64,000 nt of DNA from JBAXTE01 sp964653595 (lineage in GTDB: Bacteria > Bacteroidota > Bacteroidia > Bacteroidales > WCHB1-69), in NCBI GenBank assembly GCA_964653595.1, contig CAZZHH010000006.1:20807-84806 (forward strand), written 5' to 3'. Every line of letters starts with the position of its first letter. The first letter of the stretch is position 1. Under the pieces are notes generated by a model that did not search any database, had not been told where the DNA came from, and worked only from the letters and a program-made list of their open reading frames with translations. Made by a program: the position numbers and the translations under genes. Below, piece by piece: positions 46,482-53,910 of the stretch.

Positions 46482-47198
46482 CTATTTTTCAAGTTCGCGA
46501 AGGTAGATTCTTATGGTGTTTTGCAACCCGTAATAGAGCGAATCGCACACCAAAGCGTGGCCGATGGAGACTTCCAGAAGACCAGGAATGTTGTTTTTGA
46601 AAAAATTCAGATTGTCAAGGTTCAAATCATGCCCTGCATTGATGCCCAAACCGACCGTTAACGCCGCTTTCGCGGTTTCGATATAAGGAGCGATGGCTTG
46701 GTCGCGGTTGACGAAATAGTTGCTAGCATACGCTTCGGTGTAAAGCTCAATTCGGTCCGTCCCAGTTTCGGCGGCGTGGATGGCCATTTCGGGTTCCGGG
46801 TTGACAAAGATCGAGGTGCGGATGCCCTGCGCTTTGAACCGGCTGATAACGGTTTTCAGTAACTCTTTCTCCTTTTTTGTGTCCCAACCGTTGTTGGAAG
46901 TCAGGGCGTCGGGGGCGTCGGGGACTAAAGTTACTTGTGTCGGTTTCACCTGACATACCAGATCGATAAACTGTTCGGAAGGATATCCTTCGATGTTGAA
47001 TTCGGTAGCAATGTTGGGTTTCAACTCAAAGAGATCATCAAAGCGTACATGTCGCTGATCTGGACGTGGGTGAACGGTAATTCCTTGGGCGCCAAAACGT
47101 TCACAATCAAGAGCTACTTTCAACAAATTGGGCATATTGGCCCCTCTCGAATTTCGAATTAATGCAATTTTATTGATGTTTACACTAAGTGTTGTCAT
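46482..47198 (-). CDS. pdxJ: Pyridoxine 5'-phosphate synthase PdxJ
   Basis: A 238-residue TIM-barrel enzyme that joins deoxyxylulose 5-phosphate with 3-amino-2-oxopropyl phosphate to make pyridoxine 5'-phosphate. NINKIALIRNSRG, GAQGITVHPRPDQRHVR, NIEGYPSEQF and VGLGINAGHDLNLDN are family blocks. A strong promoter element TATCTTTG lies about 25 bases upstream. The gene is more G+C rich than most of the surrounding genes and is followed immediately by the Nudix gene. Confidence 0.95.
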   Translation of the reverse strand: MTTLSVNINKIALIRNSRGANMPNLLKVALDCERFGAQGITVHPRPDQRHVRFDDLFELKPNIATEFNIEGYPSEQFIDLVCQVKPTQVTLVPDAPDALTSNNGWDTKKEKELLKTVISRFKAQGIRTSIFVNPEPEMAIHAAETGTDRIELYTEAYASNYFVNRDQAIAPYIETAKAALTVGLGINAGHDLNLDNLNFFKNNIPGLLEVSIGHALVCDSLYYGLQNTIRIYLRELEK

Positions 47199-47221
47199 AA
47201 TCTGAAATATTATTTTTTGTG

Positions 47222-47229
47222 CAAAGATA
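47222..47229 (-). promoter_or_regulatory. Promoter -7 element for pdxJ
   Basis: On the minus strand this reads TATCTTTG (followed by C), a TAnnTTTG match, 24 bases before the pdxJ start. Confidence 0.6.
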
Positions 47230-47395
47230 GAATATTCTAAAATTCAACAGACTACCATAAATGTTAATATTTATTTCCGTCAAATGATAAACATGTATAC
47301 TACTGATATTCTAATAGATACATGGATTATCAACCAATTTTTGTTAATAACCCAAAAAAAGTAGAGAAAAGTGAGGATTGTAAGAAAAAAAAGAG

Positions 47396-47403
47396 TAATT
47401 TTG
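47396..47403 (+). promoter_or_regulatory. Promoter -7 element for rplU-rpmA
   Basis: TAATTTTG (followed by C) matches TAnnTTTG. The rplU ATG is 43 bases downstream. Confidence 0.6.
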
Positions 47404-47445
47404 CAATCCGAATTAAAATGTATCATAAATTAAAAACAGAAGAAA

Positions 47446-47757
47446 ATGTACGCAATCGTTGAAATCGCAGGACAACAATTTAAGGTTGTCAAAGATCAAC
47501 AGCTTTTCGTTCATCGTTTACAGTCTGAAGAGGGTGTAAAAGTAGAATTTGAAAAAGTGTTATTGATCGAAAATGATGGCAAAGTAAACATCGGAACACC
47601 CAACGTACAGGGTGCCAAAGTTTCCGCTACAGTGTTAAATCACCTGAAAGGCGACAAAGTATTGGTATTCAAGAAGAAACGCAGAAAAGGATACCAAAAA
47701 ATGAATGGTCACCGTCAATATTTGACGAAAATTCAGATCAACGACATTGTTGCATAA
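47446..47757 (+). CDS. rplU: 50S ribosomal protein L21
   Basis: A 103-residue ribosomal protein that binds 23S rRNA. MYAIVEIAGQQFKVVKDQ at the start and the C-terminal KKKRRKGYQKMNGHRQYLT block are typical of bL21. It leads the usual rplU-rpmA pair, with 31 bases to rpmA. Confidence 0.97.
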   Translation: MYAIVEIAGQQFKVVKDQQLFVHRLQSEEGVKVEFEKVLLIENDGKVNIGTPNVQGAKVSATVLNHLKGDKVLVFKKKRRKGYQKMNGHRQYLTKIQINDIVA

Positions 47758-47788
47758 TTTAAAAGTTTAACCGTAAAAAAATTGTATT

Positions 47789-48058
47789 ATGGCTCATAAG
47801 AAAGGTGTCGGGAGTTCGAATAACGGACGGGAATCACATAGTAAGCGTTTAGGCGTTAAACTATTTGGCGGACAAGTTGCTAAACCAGGTAACATTATCA
47901 TTCGTCAACGTGGAACAAAACATCATCCAGGTATTAACGTAGGTATTGGCAGAGACCATACTTTATACGCTTTAGCAGATGGTAGAGTAGTTTTTAAAAA
48001 AACTGTTGATGGAAAATCTGTTGTTTCTGTATTACCAGAAGTGGTTGCTGAAGCATAG
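47789..48058 (+). CDS. rpmA: 50S ribosomal protein L27
   Basis: An 89-residue ribosomal protein near the peptidyl-transferase centre. MAHKKGVGSSNNGRESHSKR and GNIIIRQRGTKHHPG are typical of bL27. The N-terminus starts directly with AHKK, so the cleavable leader known from some Firmicutes L27 proteins is absent. A terminator follows 20 bases after the stop. Confidence 0.97.
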   Translation: MAHKKGVGSSNNGRESHSKRLGVKLFGGQVAKPGNIIIRQRGTKHHPGINVGIGRDHTLYALADGRVVFKKTVDGKSVVSVLPEVVAEA

Positions 48059-48077
48059 TTGATTCTTCTCAAAAATA

Positions 48078-48114
48078 TTAAAAGCCTTTCATTTAATTGG
48101 AAGGCTTTTTTTAT
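48078..48114 (+). terminator. Rho-independent terminator of rplU-rpmA
   Basis: aaaagcctt and aaggctttt form a 9-bp stem around a short AT-rich loop, followed by a T-run. Confidence 0.9.
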
Positions 48115-48144
48115 TTAAAACATGGATGTATAAATTAAAAGTAT

Positions 48145-48152
48145 TAATTTTG
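48145..48152 (+). promoter_or_regulatory. Promoter -7 element for the MORN-repeat gene
   Basis: TAATTTTG matches TAnnTTTG and lies 38 bases before the start codon. Confidence 0.55.
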
Positions 48153-48190
48153 GATATCTTTAACTCGTGTCATTTTAATTCATCTGTAAA

Positions 48191-49891
48191 ATGAAGAAAA
48201 TTTTAATTTTTAATCTGGTTTTATTATTATCATCACCCTGTTTTAGTCAATTCCAACCCCAATTCTCCCCAAAAGACAGTACTATACTAAAAAAAAATCC
48301 CTATTTTTTCAAAGATTCGAAACGTCCATACAACAGGGATCCACGCACTTGGGCCAATTACCCAACAACCATAAAAACCTTCGAACAAGCCGCCTCAGAA
48401 ATTGAAAAGGCGAAAAAGGAGAACGATTTTTATCGCGTTTTTCAGATTGCCACATTAGGTCTATTTAAAGACGAAAAAGCCAGAGTGGATGCTTTTTATG
48501 CCGCAGAATTCCATGCATATCTATATCAGGATCCTTGGCTTTTGTTAAATGTGACCAACTATTTAATCGAACACCCCGTGAAAGAGTATAGCGACATGGA
48601 AACTTCCTTTGTGGCAAATGTTACATACAATGCGGCCATGTCGCAAAAAGATTCCGAGGCCCTGTATGCGATTGCGGAGCTCCAAAAAAAAACCTCCCTT
48701 ATCAAAGATGTTACTTTTGCTACTATTCTTGAAAATGCTAAAAAGTTTGAACAAAAAACAACAATCTCACCCCAGTCGCAAAAATCGACACCTGCTAAAG
48801 AGGGAATAAACGCAACAAAAGTCAGCGCAAAACATATTGGCAAACTGATTTCCGGAAATATCACCAACGGAAAAGGAACGAAACTTTACACCAAAAGCGA
48901 TTCGTTGGTGAAATCGGGTTGGAAATACGAGGGGAACTTTAAGAACGGCTTTGAGTCGGGGCAGGGAATGCTTTATAATGATGGTGGCAATTTAGTTTAC
49001 AACGGCTCATGGGAAAATGGGCTGTTCAACGGAGATGGAACCTTAACAAAACCATCTGAAATATATAAAGGAAGTTTCTTGAATGGGAAAAAACAGGGTA
49101 AAGGATCTTTGGAAAACCTGTTGGATTCGTCTAGTTATGTCGGGGATTTCAAAAATGATTTAGAAAATGGTTTTGGAACTTACATTTCTAAAGAAGGGTT
49201 AAAATATGTGGGTGATTTTAAAAATAGCCACTTTAATGGAAAAGGAAAGATTTATATTGATGGAAAAACACTCACTTTTGATGGCTCGTTTAAAGACTCC
49301 AAGTGGGACGGTCCAGGGATTTACTATCTGGAAAACGGCACGGTGGAAGGCAATTTTGTTAATAGCAAAATGAATGGCACCTATATTCTCACCAAAAAAG
49401 ATGGCAGTAAGCATAATGCCACTTTTGAAAACAATAAAATGATAACTTCCTCCCAGATATCTTCTTCAAAAAACGGCATCAGCATAAAAAAAATCCTTGA
49501 ATCCGTGTGGACAGGCACTTCCCAGTCTAGAGCAGATGTAATGAAAAGCGGGTATGTCATTTGTGAAGAAAAATTATACAATATCATATTTGATGAAATC
49601 ACCAACACGTTTACTGGAATTTCCCTCTCTACAGTCACATTGGAAGGGAAAAAATATCAATTTAAATCCAATATCCGCGGGACATACAACCCAAACAACA
49701 ACAAGGTGGAGATAAAAATCACCAGTAAAATATTTGCCGATCCCCTGCCAAACTCCATGGCTTGGGTTTCAACCACCGTGACCAAGGTTGAGTTGGGCAA
49801 AAACGCAAACGGCAGCGGATCATATCTTATGCAAGGGAAAACATCAAACCAGAGTTTCTCGGATGAATTTATCTCCTACTCGAATAGATAG
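48191..49891 (+). CDS. Exported MORN-repeat protein
   Basis: A 566-residue protein with a signal peptide (KKILIFNLVLLLSSPCFSQ). A helical segment fills about 60-190. About eight MORN repeats follow from about 243 to 420, with units such as YEGNFKNGFESGQGMLY, YNGSWENGLFNGDGTL, YVGDFKNDLENGFGTY and FDGSFKDSKWDGPGIYY. The last 120 residues look like a separate beta domain. MORN repeats act as scaffolds or bind lipids and proteins; nothing indicates an enzyme. It is transcribed alone, and the following gene is on the other strand. Confidence 0.85.
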   Translation: MKKILIFNLVLLLSSPCFSQFQPQFSPKDSTILKKNPYFFKDSKRPYNRDPRTWANYPTTIKTFEQAASEIEKAKKENDFYRVFQIATLGLFKDEKARVDAFYAAEFHAYLYQDPWLLLNVTNYLIEHPVKEYSDMETSFVANVTYNAAMSQKDSEALYAIAELQKKTSLIKDVTFATILENAKKFEQKTTISPQSQKSTPAKEGINATKVSAKHIGKLISGNITNGKGTKLYTKSDSLVKSGWKYEGNFKNGFESGQGMLYNDGGNLVYNGSWENGLFNGDGTLTKPSEIYKGSFLNGKKQGKGSLENLLDSSSYVGDFKNDLENGFGTYISKEGLKYVGDFKNSHFNGKGKIYIDGKTLTFDGSFKDSKWDGPGIYYLENGTVEGNFVNSKMNGTYILTKKDGSKHNATFENNKMITSSQISSSKNGISIKKILESVWTGTSQSRADVMKSGYVICEEKLYNIIFDEITNTFTGISLSTVTLEGKKYQFKSNIRGTYNPNNNKVEIKITSKIFADPLPNSMAWVSTTVTKVELGKNANGSGSYLMQGKTSNQSFSDEFISYSNR

Positions 49892-49946
49892 TTTGACTTG
49901 GACTAGCTTAAAAATTGCTTTCATAAATTGTTGAACAGATTCGTTA

Positions 49947-50014
49947 TGTATAGAAAATCAAATACTCTTTTCATAGCATTTGCAATATGTATAGATTTTG
50001 GCATTTTCTTTACA
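49947..50014. repeat. Two 27-29-bp palindromes downstream of the Fic gene
   Basis: An imperfect copy at 49947-49975 begins tgtatagaaaatcaaat. A better copy at 49988-50014 begins tgtatagattttggc and ends ttctttaca. Both share half-sites with the three copies upstream of the Fic gene at 51127-51235. Confidence 0.8.
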
Positions 50015-50047
50015 TAGTCATTTTTCAGCCACTCAGTTTATGAGGAC

Positions 50048-51124
50048 CTATCTTTTCGATAGCAAGTTAAATAATGGCGCGTTAATATAGTAATTGCCTG
50101 TTCCCAGTCTCTCTTTTTTTAGTAAACCATCCTCCGAAAGTTTGTTGAGGTAATTGGCCGCTGTAATTCTGGAGACTTTCAAATCGTTCATTACAAATTC
50201 AATTTTTGTATATGGGTGCTTGAAAAGGTTGTTAAGCAACTCCTGGCTGTAGAATTTATAATTATCCCTCAGCAAATGTTTGAATTCCCTCATTAAATCG
50301 CGAATTGAAATAATGAGTTGAATCGTTTCGCGGGAAGTTTCTTCAACTCCTTTAATTATAAACAGGAGCCATTCCTCCCAATTTTCATGCACTCTTATTT
50401 CTTGCAATAGACGATAGTATTCGGATTTGTTTCGGATGATATAGTTGCTTAGATAAAGAATTGGCAAGTCTTGCAACCCTTCAAGAATCAAGTACAAAAT
50501 ATTAATAATCCTTCCGGTTCTTCCATTCCCATCATAAAAAGGATGGATGCTTTCAAATTGAAAATGGATGATGGCCATTTTCACCAAAGGATCCAAATCG
50601 CTGATGGATTTGTCGTTGATAAATTGTTCCAAATTACCCATTAAGCGGACAACTTCGTTATAATCTTGAGGAGGAGTGTAGATGACCTCTCCTGAAATCG
50701 CATTTTTCAGTGTTGTTCCAGCAAGTTTTCGAAATCCTGCGTTGTTCTTTTCAAGCTCTTCCTGTATTTGTAAAATAATTTTGTTGGTTAACAAACCACT
50801 GGACTTTGTGAGTTCAAACCCTTTTTTTAATGCTGAAATATAATTTTGGACCTCCTTGGCATTTAGTGATTTAACGCTGTCAAAATTTAATTCCGACTTG
50901 TATAAATCATCGTGCGTGGTGATGATATTCTCAATGGCAGAGCTGTCTTTTGCTTCTTGCAACCCAAGTGTATTCAGTAAAATGCTCTGATTCGGAATGG
51001 ATAAAGCAATCCCTTTTAATTCAGCCAAAGCCGCATGAGCTGAGGGTAGACTTTTCAAAACCCTTGTGGTTTCAGGATTAACATCAAGTGGCAAGTTGCT
51101 CAACACCCATTTCCGATCGTTCAT
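50048..51124 (-). CDS. Fic family protein with C-terminal winged helix
   Basis: A 358-residue protein. The Fic core motif HPFYDGNGRTGR (catalytic His194) marks an AMP-transferring or related nucleotidyl-transfer enzyme. An inhibitory motif SSAIEN at 61-66, fitting the S/TxxxE(G/N) pattern, precedes the Fic core, so the enzyme should be self-inhibited (class II arrangement). The C-terminal 60 residues form a winged helix-turn-helix (TKIEFVMNDLKVSRITAANY), suggesting DNA binding or autoregulation. Five copies of a 27-bp palindrome flank the gene, three of them immediately upstream. The target protein is unknown. Confidence 0.9.
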   Translation of the reverse strand: MNDRKWVLSNLPLDVNPETTRVLKSLPSAHAALAELKGIALSIPNQSILLNTLGLQEAKDSSAIENIITTHDDLYKSELNFDSVKSLNAKEVQNYISALKKGFELTKSSGLLTNKIILQIQEELEKNNAGFRKLAGTTLKNAISGEVIYTPPQDYNEVVRLMGNLEQFINDKSISDLDPLVKMAIIHFQFESIHPFYDGNGRTGRIINILYLILEGLQDLPILYLSNYIIRNKSEYYRLLQEIRVHENWEEWLLFIIKGVEETSRETIQLIISIRDLMREFKHLLRDNYKFYSQELLNNLFKHPYTKIEFVMNDLKVSRITAANYLNKLSEDGLLKKERLGTGNYYINAPLFNLLSKR

Positions 51125-51126
51125 AA

Positions 51127-51235
51127 TGTATAGATTTTGCTATTTTCTTTACAAAGATAACTTATTATGTATAGAAAATCAAATTTTCTTTACATAATAA
51201 GTGTGATATGTATAGATTTTGGCGTTTTCTATACA
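51127..51235. promoter_or_regulatory. Three 27-bp palindromes upstream of the Fic gene (operator-like)
   Basis: Copies lie at 51127-51153, 51168-51194 and 51209-51235, each 27 bp with half-sites tgtataga and ttctWtaca around a variable centre. The spacing from one start to the next is 41 bp, about four helical turns. The nearest copy is two bases from the Fic start codon, a good position for a repressor. Confidence 0.7.
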
Positions 51236-51238
51236 GAG

Positions 51239-51325
51239 TTATTTTTCGATTTTCCGCACATCATACACCGGAATTCCCAGCGTTTCGGACATCTTTTGGC
51301 AGAGTTCTTCTGAGTTGAAGGCGAA
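51239..51325 (-). pseudogene. Fragment of the kamB-like 3' end
   Basis: On the minus strand these 87 bases encode FAFNSEELCQKMSETLGIPV and then YDVRKIEK with a stop. This is nearly identical to the last 28 residues of the intact gene at 52307-53320, while the DNA differs at about one position in seven. There is no start codon or upstream part, so it is a relic. It is separated from the intact gene by the REP/transposase module. Confidence 0.85.
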
Positions 51326-51334
51326 ACACGAAAT

Positions 51335-51432
51335 TGCCACGAAGTGATTGAATGTGATTAACCGTGAGTGCAACTCACGGTAAAAGGAAAAAACGCAAAA
51401 TCAGCCACGAAGTGGTTGAACCGTGCTTTGAC
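51335..51432 (-). repeat. REP-like repeat unit, copy 1
   Basis: This unit of about 98 bases contains the perfect hairpin accgtgagt-gca-actcacggt (51361-51381) and the small palindrome ccacgaagtgg (51405-51415), with a partial copy of the latter at 51337. A near-identical copy in the same orientation lies at 52185-52282, so the transposase gene is between two copies. Confidence 0.85.
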
Positions 51433-51537
51433 AACGAATAGGATAATAAAAACCTAATAATTGAACTTTTTTGTTTACGTTCTGTTTTTGGCTTAAGCAA
51501 CTATTTTCCCAAATACAAACCATTAAACCCCAATGAA

Positions 51538-51987
51538 ATGTCAAGTTATCGTCAAATTCTTTATCATTTAATATTTAGGACAAAAAACAGTCAAAAAGTT
51601 TTAAACCTTGAGCATAGTGAAGATCTATACAAATATATAGGAGGTATAATCAAGAATAAAAAATGTTTTCTTTACCGGATAAATGGGATGGAAGATCATA
51701 TTCATATATTGTCAGATTTACATCCAAGTATAGCATTAGCTGATTATATGAGAGACATAAAAACAGCAACGTCAATTTGGATGAAAGATTCTGGTAATTT
51801 CCCAGGCTTTATTGGTTGGGCAGAGGGATATGCTGCCCTTACATATACTCAACGGGACAAAGAAATGATCATCAATTATATTAAAAAACAGAGAGAACAC
51901 CATAAATCAAATACATTTGAAGAGGAGTATCGAAAGCTGTTAAAAGAGTTTGGAATTGAAATAGATGAGCGATATTTTCTGAAATAA
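51538..51987 (+). CDS. IS200/IS605-type or REP-associated (RAYT) Y1 transposase
   Basis: A 149-residue HUH single-strand transposase. The histidine pair is at 54 and 56 (MEDHIHILSDLH), and the catalytic tyrosine is Tyr114 in INYIKKQ. The length suits TnpA of IS200. No TnpB gene is present. REP-like hairpin units on both sides make a RAYT (REP-associated) interpretation attractive; the alternative is an IS200 copy that landed in a repeat-rich place. The gene is intact. Confidence 0.87.
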   Translation: MSSYRQILYHLIFRTKNSQKVLNLEHSEDLYKYIGGIIKNKKCFLYRINGMEDHIHILSDLHPSIALADYMRDIKTATSIWMKDSGNFPGFIGWAEGYAALTYTQRDKEMIINYIKKQREHHKSNTFEEEYRKLLKEFGIEIDERYFLK

Positions 51988-52066
51988 AGGCTAATGTAGC
52001 TGTTTCAATTAAAAATATTTCGTTTGCTTATATGTCATTCAACCCCATTCGGGGCTGATTTCTTTT

Positions 52067-52107
52067 AACGTGAATAACCGCCGGATAAACCGGCGGTTAT
52101 TCACGTT
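52067..52107. repeat. Perfect 18-bp inverted repeat
   Basis: The arms read aacgtgaataaccgccgg and its exact complement, separated by ataaa. It is part of the REP-like unit near the transposase and has no T-run, so it is unlikely to be a simple terminator. Confidence 0.85.
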
Positions 52108-52184
52108 AAGCACCTTCGGCGCTTAATATAATTTAACTTGTCATAAACTGAATGAACGGTGCTTTGTTAAAAAAATCCACGAAT

Positions 52185-52282
52185 CAGCCACGAAGTGGTT
52201 GAATGTGATTAACCGGGAGTGCAACTCACGGTAAAAGAAAAAACGCAAAATCAGCCACGAAGTGGTTGAACCGTGCTTTGAC
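52185..52282 (-). repeat. REP-like repeat unit, copy 2
   Basis: Nearly identical to 51335-51432 with a handful of differences, one of them in the hairpin arm (accgggagt). It ends 25 bases before the stop codon of the kamB-like gene. Confidence 0.85.
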
Positions 52283-52306
52283 TTAATATGTATTGACGCA
52301 GGAGTA

Positions 52307-53320
52307 TTAACCCCCAATTTTCCTCACATCATAAACCGGAATCCCCAGCGTTTCGGACATCTTTTGGCAAATCTCTTCGGAGTTGAAGGCGAATCCCGTG
52401 GGGGAGGTGGGGTTTACACAAACGGCAATCAGTTTGGTCTTCAGCAGGACTTTGAGGATGCCCCCTTTTTTCAGGAAGGCAAGGTACGACTCTTTGCTTA
52501 CGAACAGGCGGGTGTAGTCTTTCACCACCAACACCGTTTTGTTGCAATGCTTCTGCACTCTCAGGAAATCGAGCAGTTTGTCGCCGATGGCTCCCGGAGC
52601 ATAAATGGTGTAGCCGTGTTTGAAGAGCTGGTCCTTGTGTTGCTCGAGTAGGAACACGGACGGGATTTCCAGATTGTGAATCCGGTGGTTTTCGTCTATC
52701 GCCCACAATCCCTGTTCGATATCCGTCAGTTGAGGAATAGACGGGGATTCAAACGCTGGAATTTGGATCAGTTGGTGGACAAACTGGGTTTTCTTGATCA
52801 GTGTGGCAAAGTGGCTCGAAACAGCGGCGCCGGTGTTTAGGATCATACATTCGGTGATGGCCGGGGATCCGAGACTTTTTCGGGAAAGGGCGCCGTCGAT
52901 GATGGTCAGATCCACCCCCAGTTGGGCCATTTGCTGGATGTTGCTTTTCAGCCACGAGGTGTCGGTGGGTCCGGAGAGGATCACTTTGCCGGTGCTCAAG
53001 GCACGGGCGGTCACCAGTCTGCCCAGCGACGTCCTGCGATCGCTCACGGCAATCACTTCGGAGGTCAACCGGCGTTCCTTGTAATGCTTTTCGGAGGTGA
53101 TGAAGAGCATGTTTTCACACAGCTCGATTTCGGGTTTTTGGGTAAGCGTCACCTGATCGACACTCTCGCCATCGATGCCGATGGAGGTGATGGCCAGTTG
53201 TTTACCCGTTCCTTTCAGACGTTGCAGCACATAGTTCAAACACTCCGTTTTCCCAGTGTTCTTCTCCAACCCAACGATGGAGAGGCTTTTGTGTTGCAAT
53301 ATGTCGTCGATGAAAGGCAT
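52307..53320 (-). CDS. kamB: P-loop protein, probable lysine 5,6-aminomutase reactivase subunit KamB
   Basis: A 337-residue protein with a Walker A-type loop near the N-terminus (LSIVGLEKNTGKTECLNYV, residues about 13-31). The assignment to KamB, an ATPase-like helper of the adenosylcobalamin-dependent lysine 5,6-aminomutase, rests on that loop and on the nearby kamA, kdd and kce genes. It is a family-level guess from context. The gene is distinctly G+C rich. On the 3' side its last 28 codons are duplicated beyond the transposase at 51239-51325. The kamC, kamD and kamE genes that often accompany it are missing. Confidence 0.6.
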   Translation of the reverse strand: MPFIDDILQHKSLSIVGLEKNTGKTECLNYVLQRLKGTGKQLAITSIGIDGESVDQVTLTQKPEIELCENMLFITSEKHYKERRLTSEVIAVSDRRTSLGRLVTARALSTGKVILSGPTDTSWLKSNIQQMAQLGVDLTIIDGALSRKSLGSPAITECMILNTGAAVSSHFATLIKKTQFVHQLIQIPAFESPSIPQLTDIEQGLWAIDENHRIHNLEIPSVFLLEQHKDQLFKHGYTIYAPGAIGDKLLDFLRVQKHCNKTVLVVKDYTRLFVSKESYLAFLKKGGILKVLLKTKLIAVCVNPTSPTGFAFNSEEICQKMSETLGIPVYDVRKIGG

Positions 53321-53340
53321 ATATTTTATTTTTTTATATT

Positions 53341-53898
53341 CTAAGCCAGTTCCAGATCTCTTTTGTTTAATTTCAAGTTCGGTTTGTTGATTTTTTCGAT
53401 GGCTGATTTGATGCGTTGTTGGTCATCCGAAGAGAGAAAAACCGGAATCATGTCTTGGATGTCAATTTTCAAAAGTCGGCTGATGATTACAATATCTTTT
53501 AACGAGAAAGGGCACAAACCGTTGATTAATTCAGAAATGTAGGTCTTTCCTTTATGTCCTAAAATCAGGGAAAGATCTTGTTGAGTCATATTTAGTTCTT
53601 TGAGTTTTGATTTAATCAGACTTTTTCGCTTGGCAATAAAAAGATTCTCTTTGTCCGCGATGATTTCTGCAAGATCGCTCTCCTCGACTCTCTTTTGGTC
53701 AACCACCGAATTCCAATGTTCATTTTCATATTTTTCGATGATATCTCTTAGCTTCTTTCTAATGACTTCAAATTGAGGATTTTCCTTTGCTAGAACCCTT
53801 AATTTTTTATCTGCAACCAACGCTCTTTCAAAATCCAATTCGTTTTTAATCGCTCCGGCTTTTAAAACCTTGTCTATATCAAAATTTGTATTCATCAT
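53341..53898 (-). CDS. XRE-type helix-turn-helix protein of the DarTG module
   Basis: A 185-residue protein. Residues about 100-155 form an XRE-like helix-turn-helix (ELNMTQQDLSLILGHKGKTYISELI). The first 90 residues are helical and charged. Such proteins serve as antitoxin-like repressors. It starts 12 bases after the darG stop and is on the same strand, so it is probably the third gene of the module and could regulate it. The gene is AT-rich, unlike the kamB gene that follows. Confidence 0.75.
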   Translation of the reverse strand: MMNTNFDIDKVLKAGAIKNELDFERALVADKKLRVLAKENPQFEVIRKKLRDIIEKYENEHWNSVVDQKRVEESDLAEIIADKENLFIAKRKSLIKSKLKELNMTQQDLSLILGHKGKTYISELINGLCPFSLKDIVIISRLLKIDIQDMIPVFLSSDDQQRIKSAIEKINKPNLKLNKRDLELA

Positions 53899-53910
53899 AA
53901 GAGAGAACAG

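Larger units (their letters stand above)
51988..52306. other. Repeat-rich non-coding region downstream of the transposase
   Basis: No gene is visible. It contains a third, diverged REP-like unit (about 52034-52130) in the opposite orientation to copies 1 and 2. This unit has the small palindrome cccc-attc-gggg and then a perfect 18-bp inverted repeat (52067-52084 with 52090-52107) centred on ataaa. Copy 2 of the main unit follows at 52185-52282. Confidence 0.75.

Noticed and set aside
51335..52282. Repeats near the transposase as a CRISPR array
   Set aside because: Only two long near-identical units are present, about 750 bases apart with a gene between them. There is no regular spacer structure and no cas gene in the window.
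52262..53344. Several open frames on both strands over the kamB-like gene
   Set aside because: The higher G+C content reduces chance stop codons; only the minus-strand frame with the Walker A loop and a homologous 3' fragment is supported.
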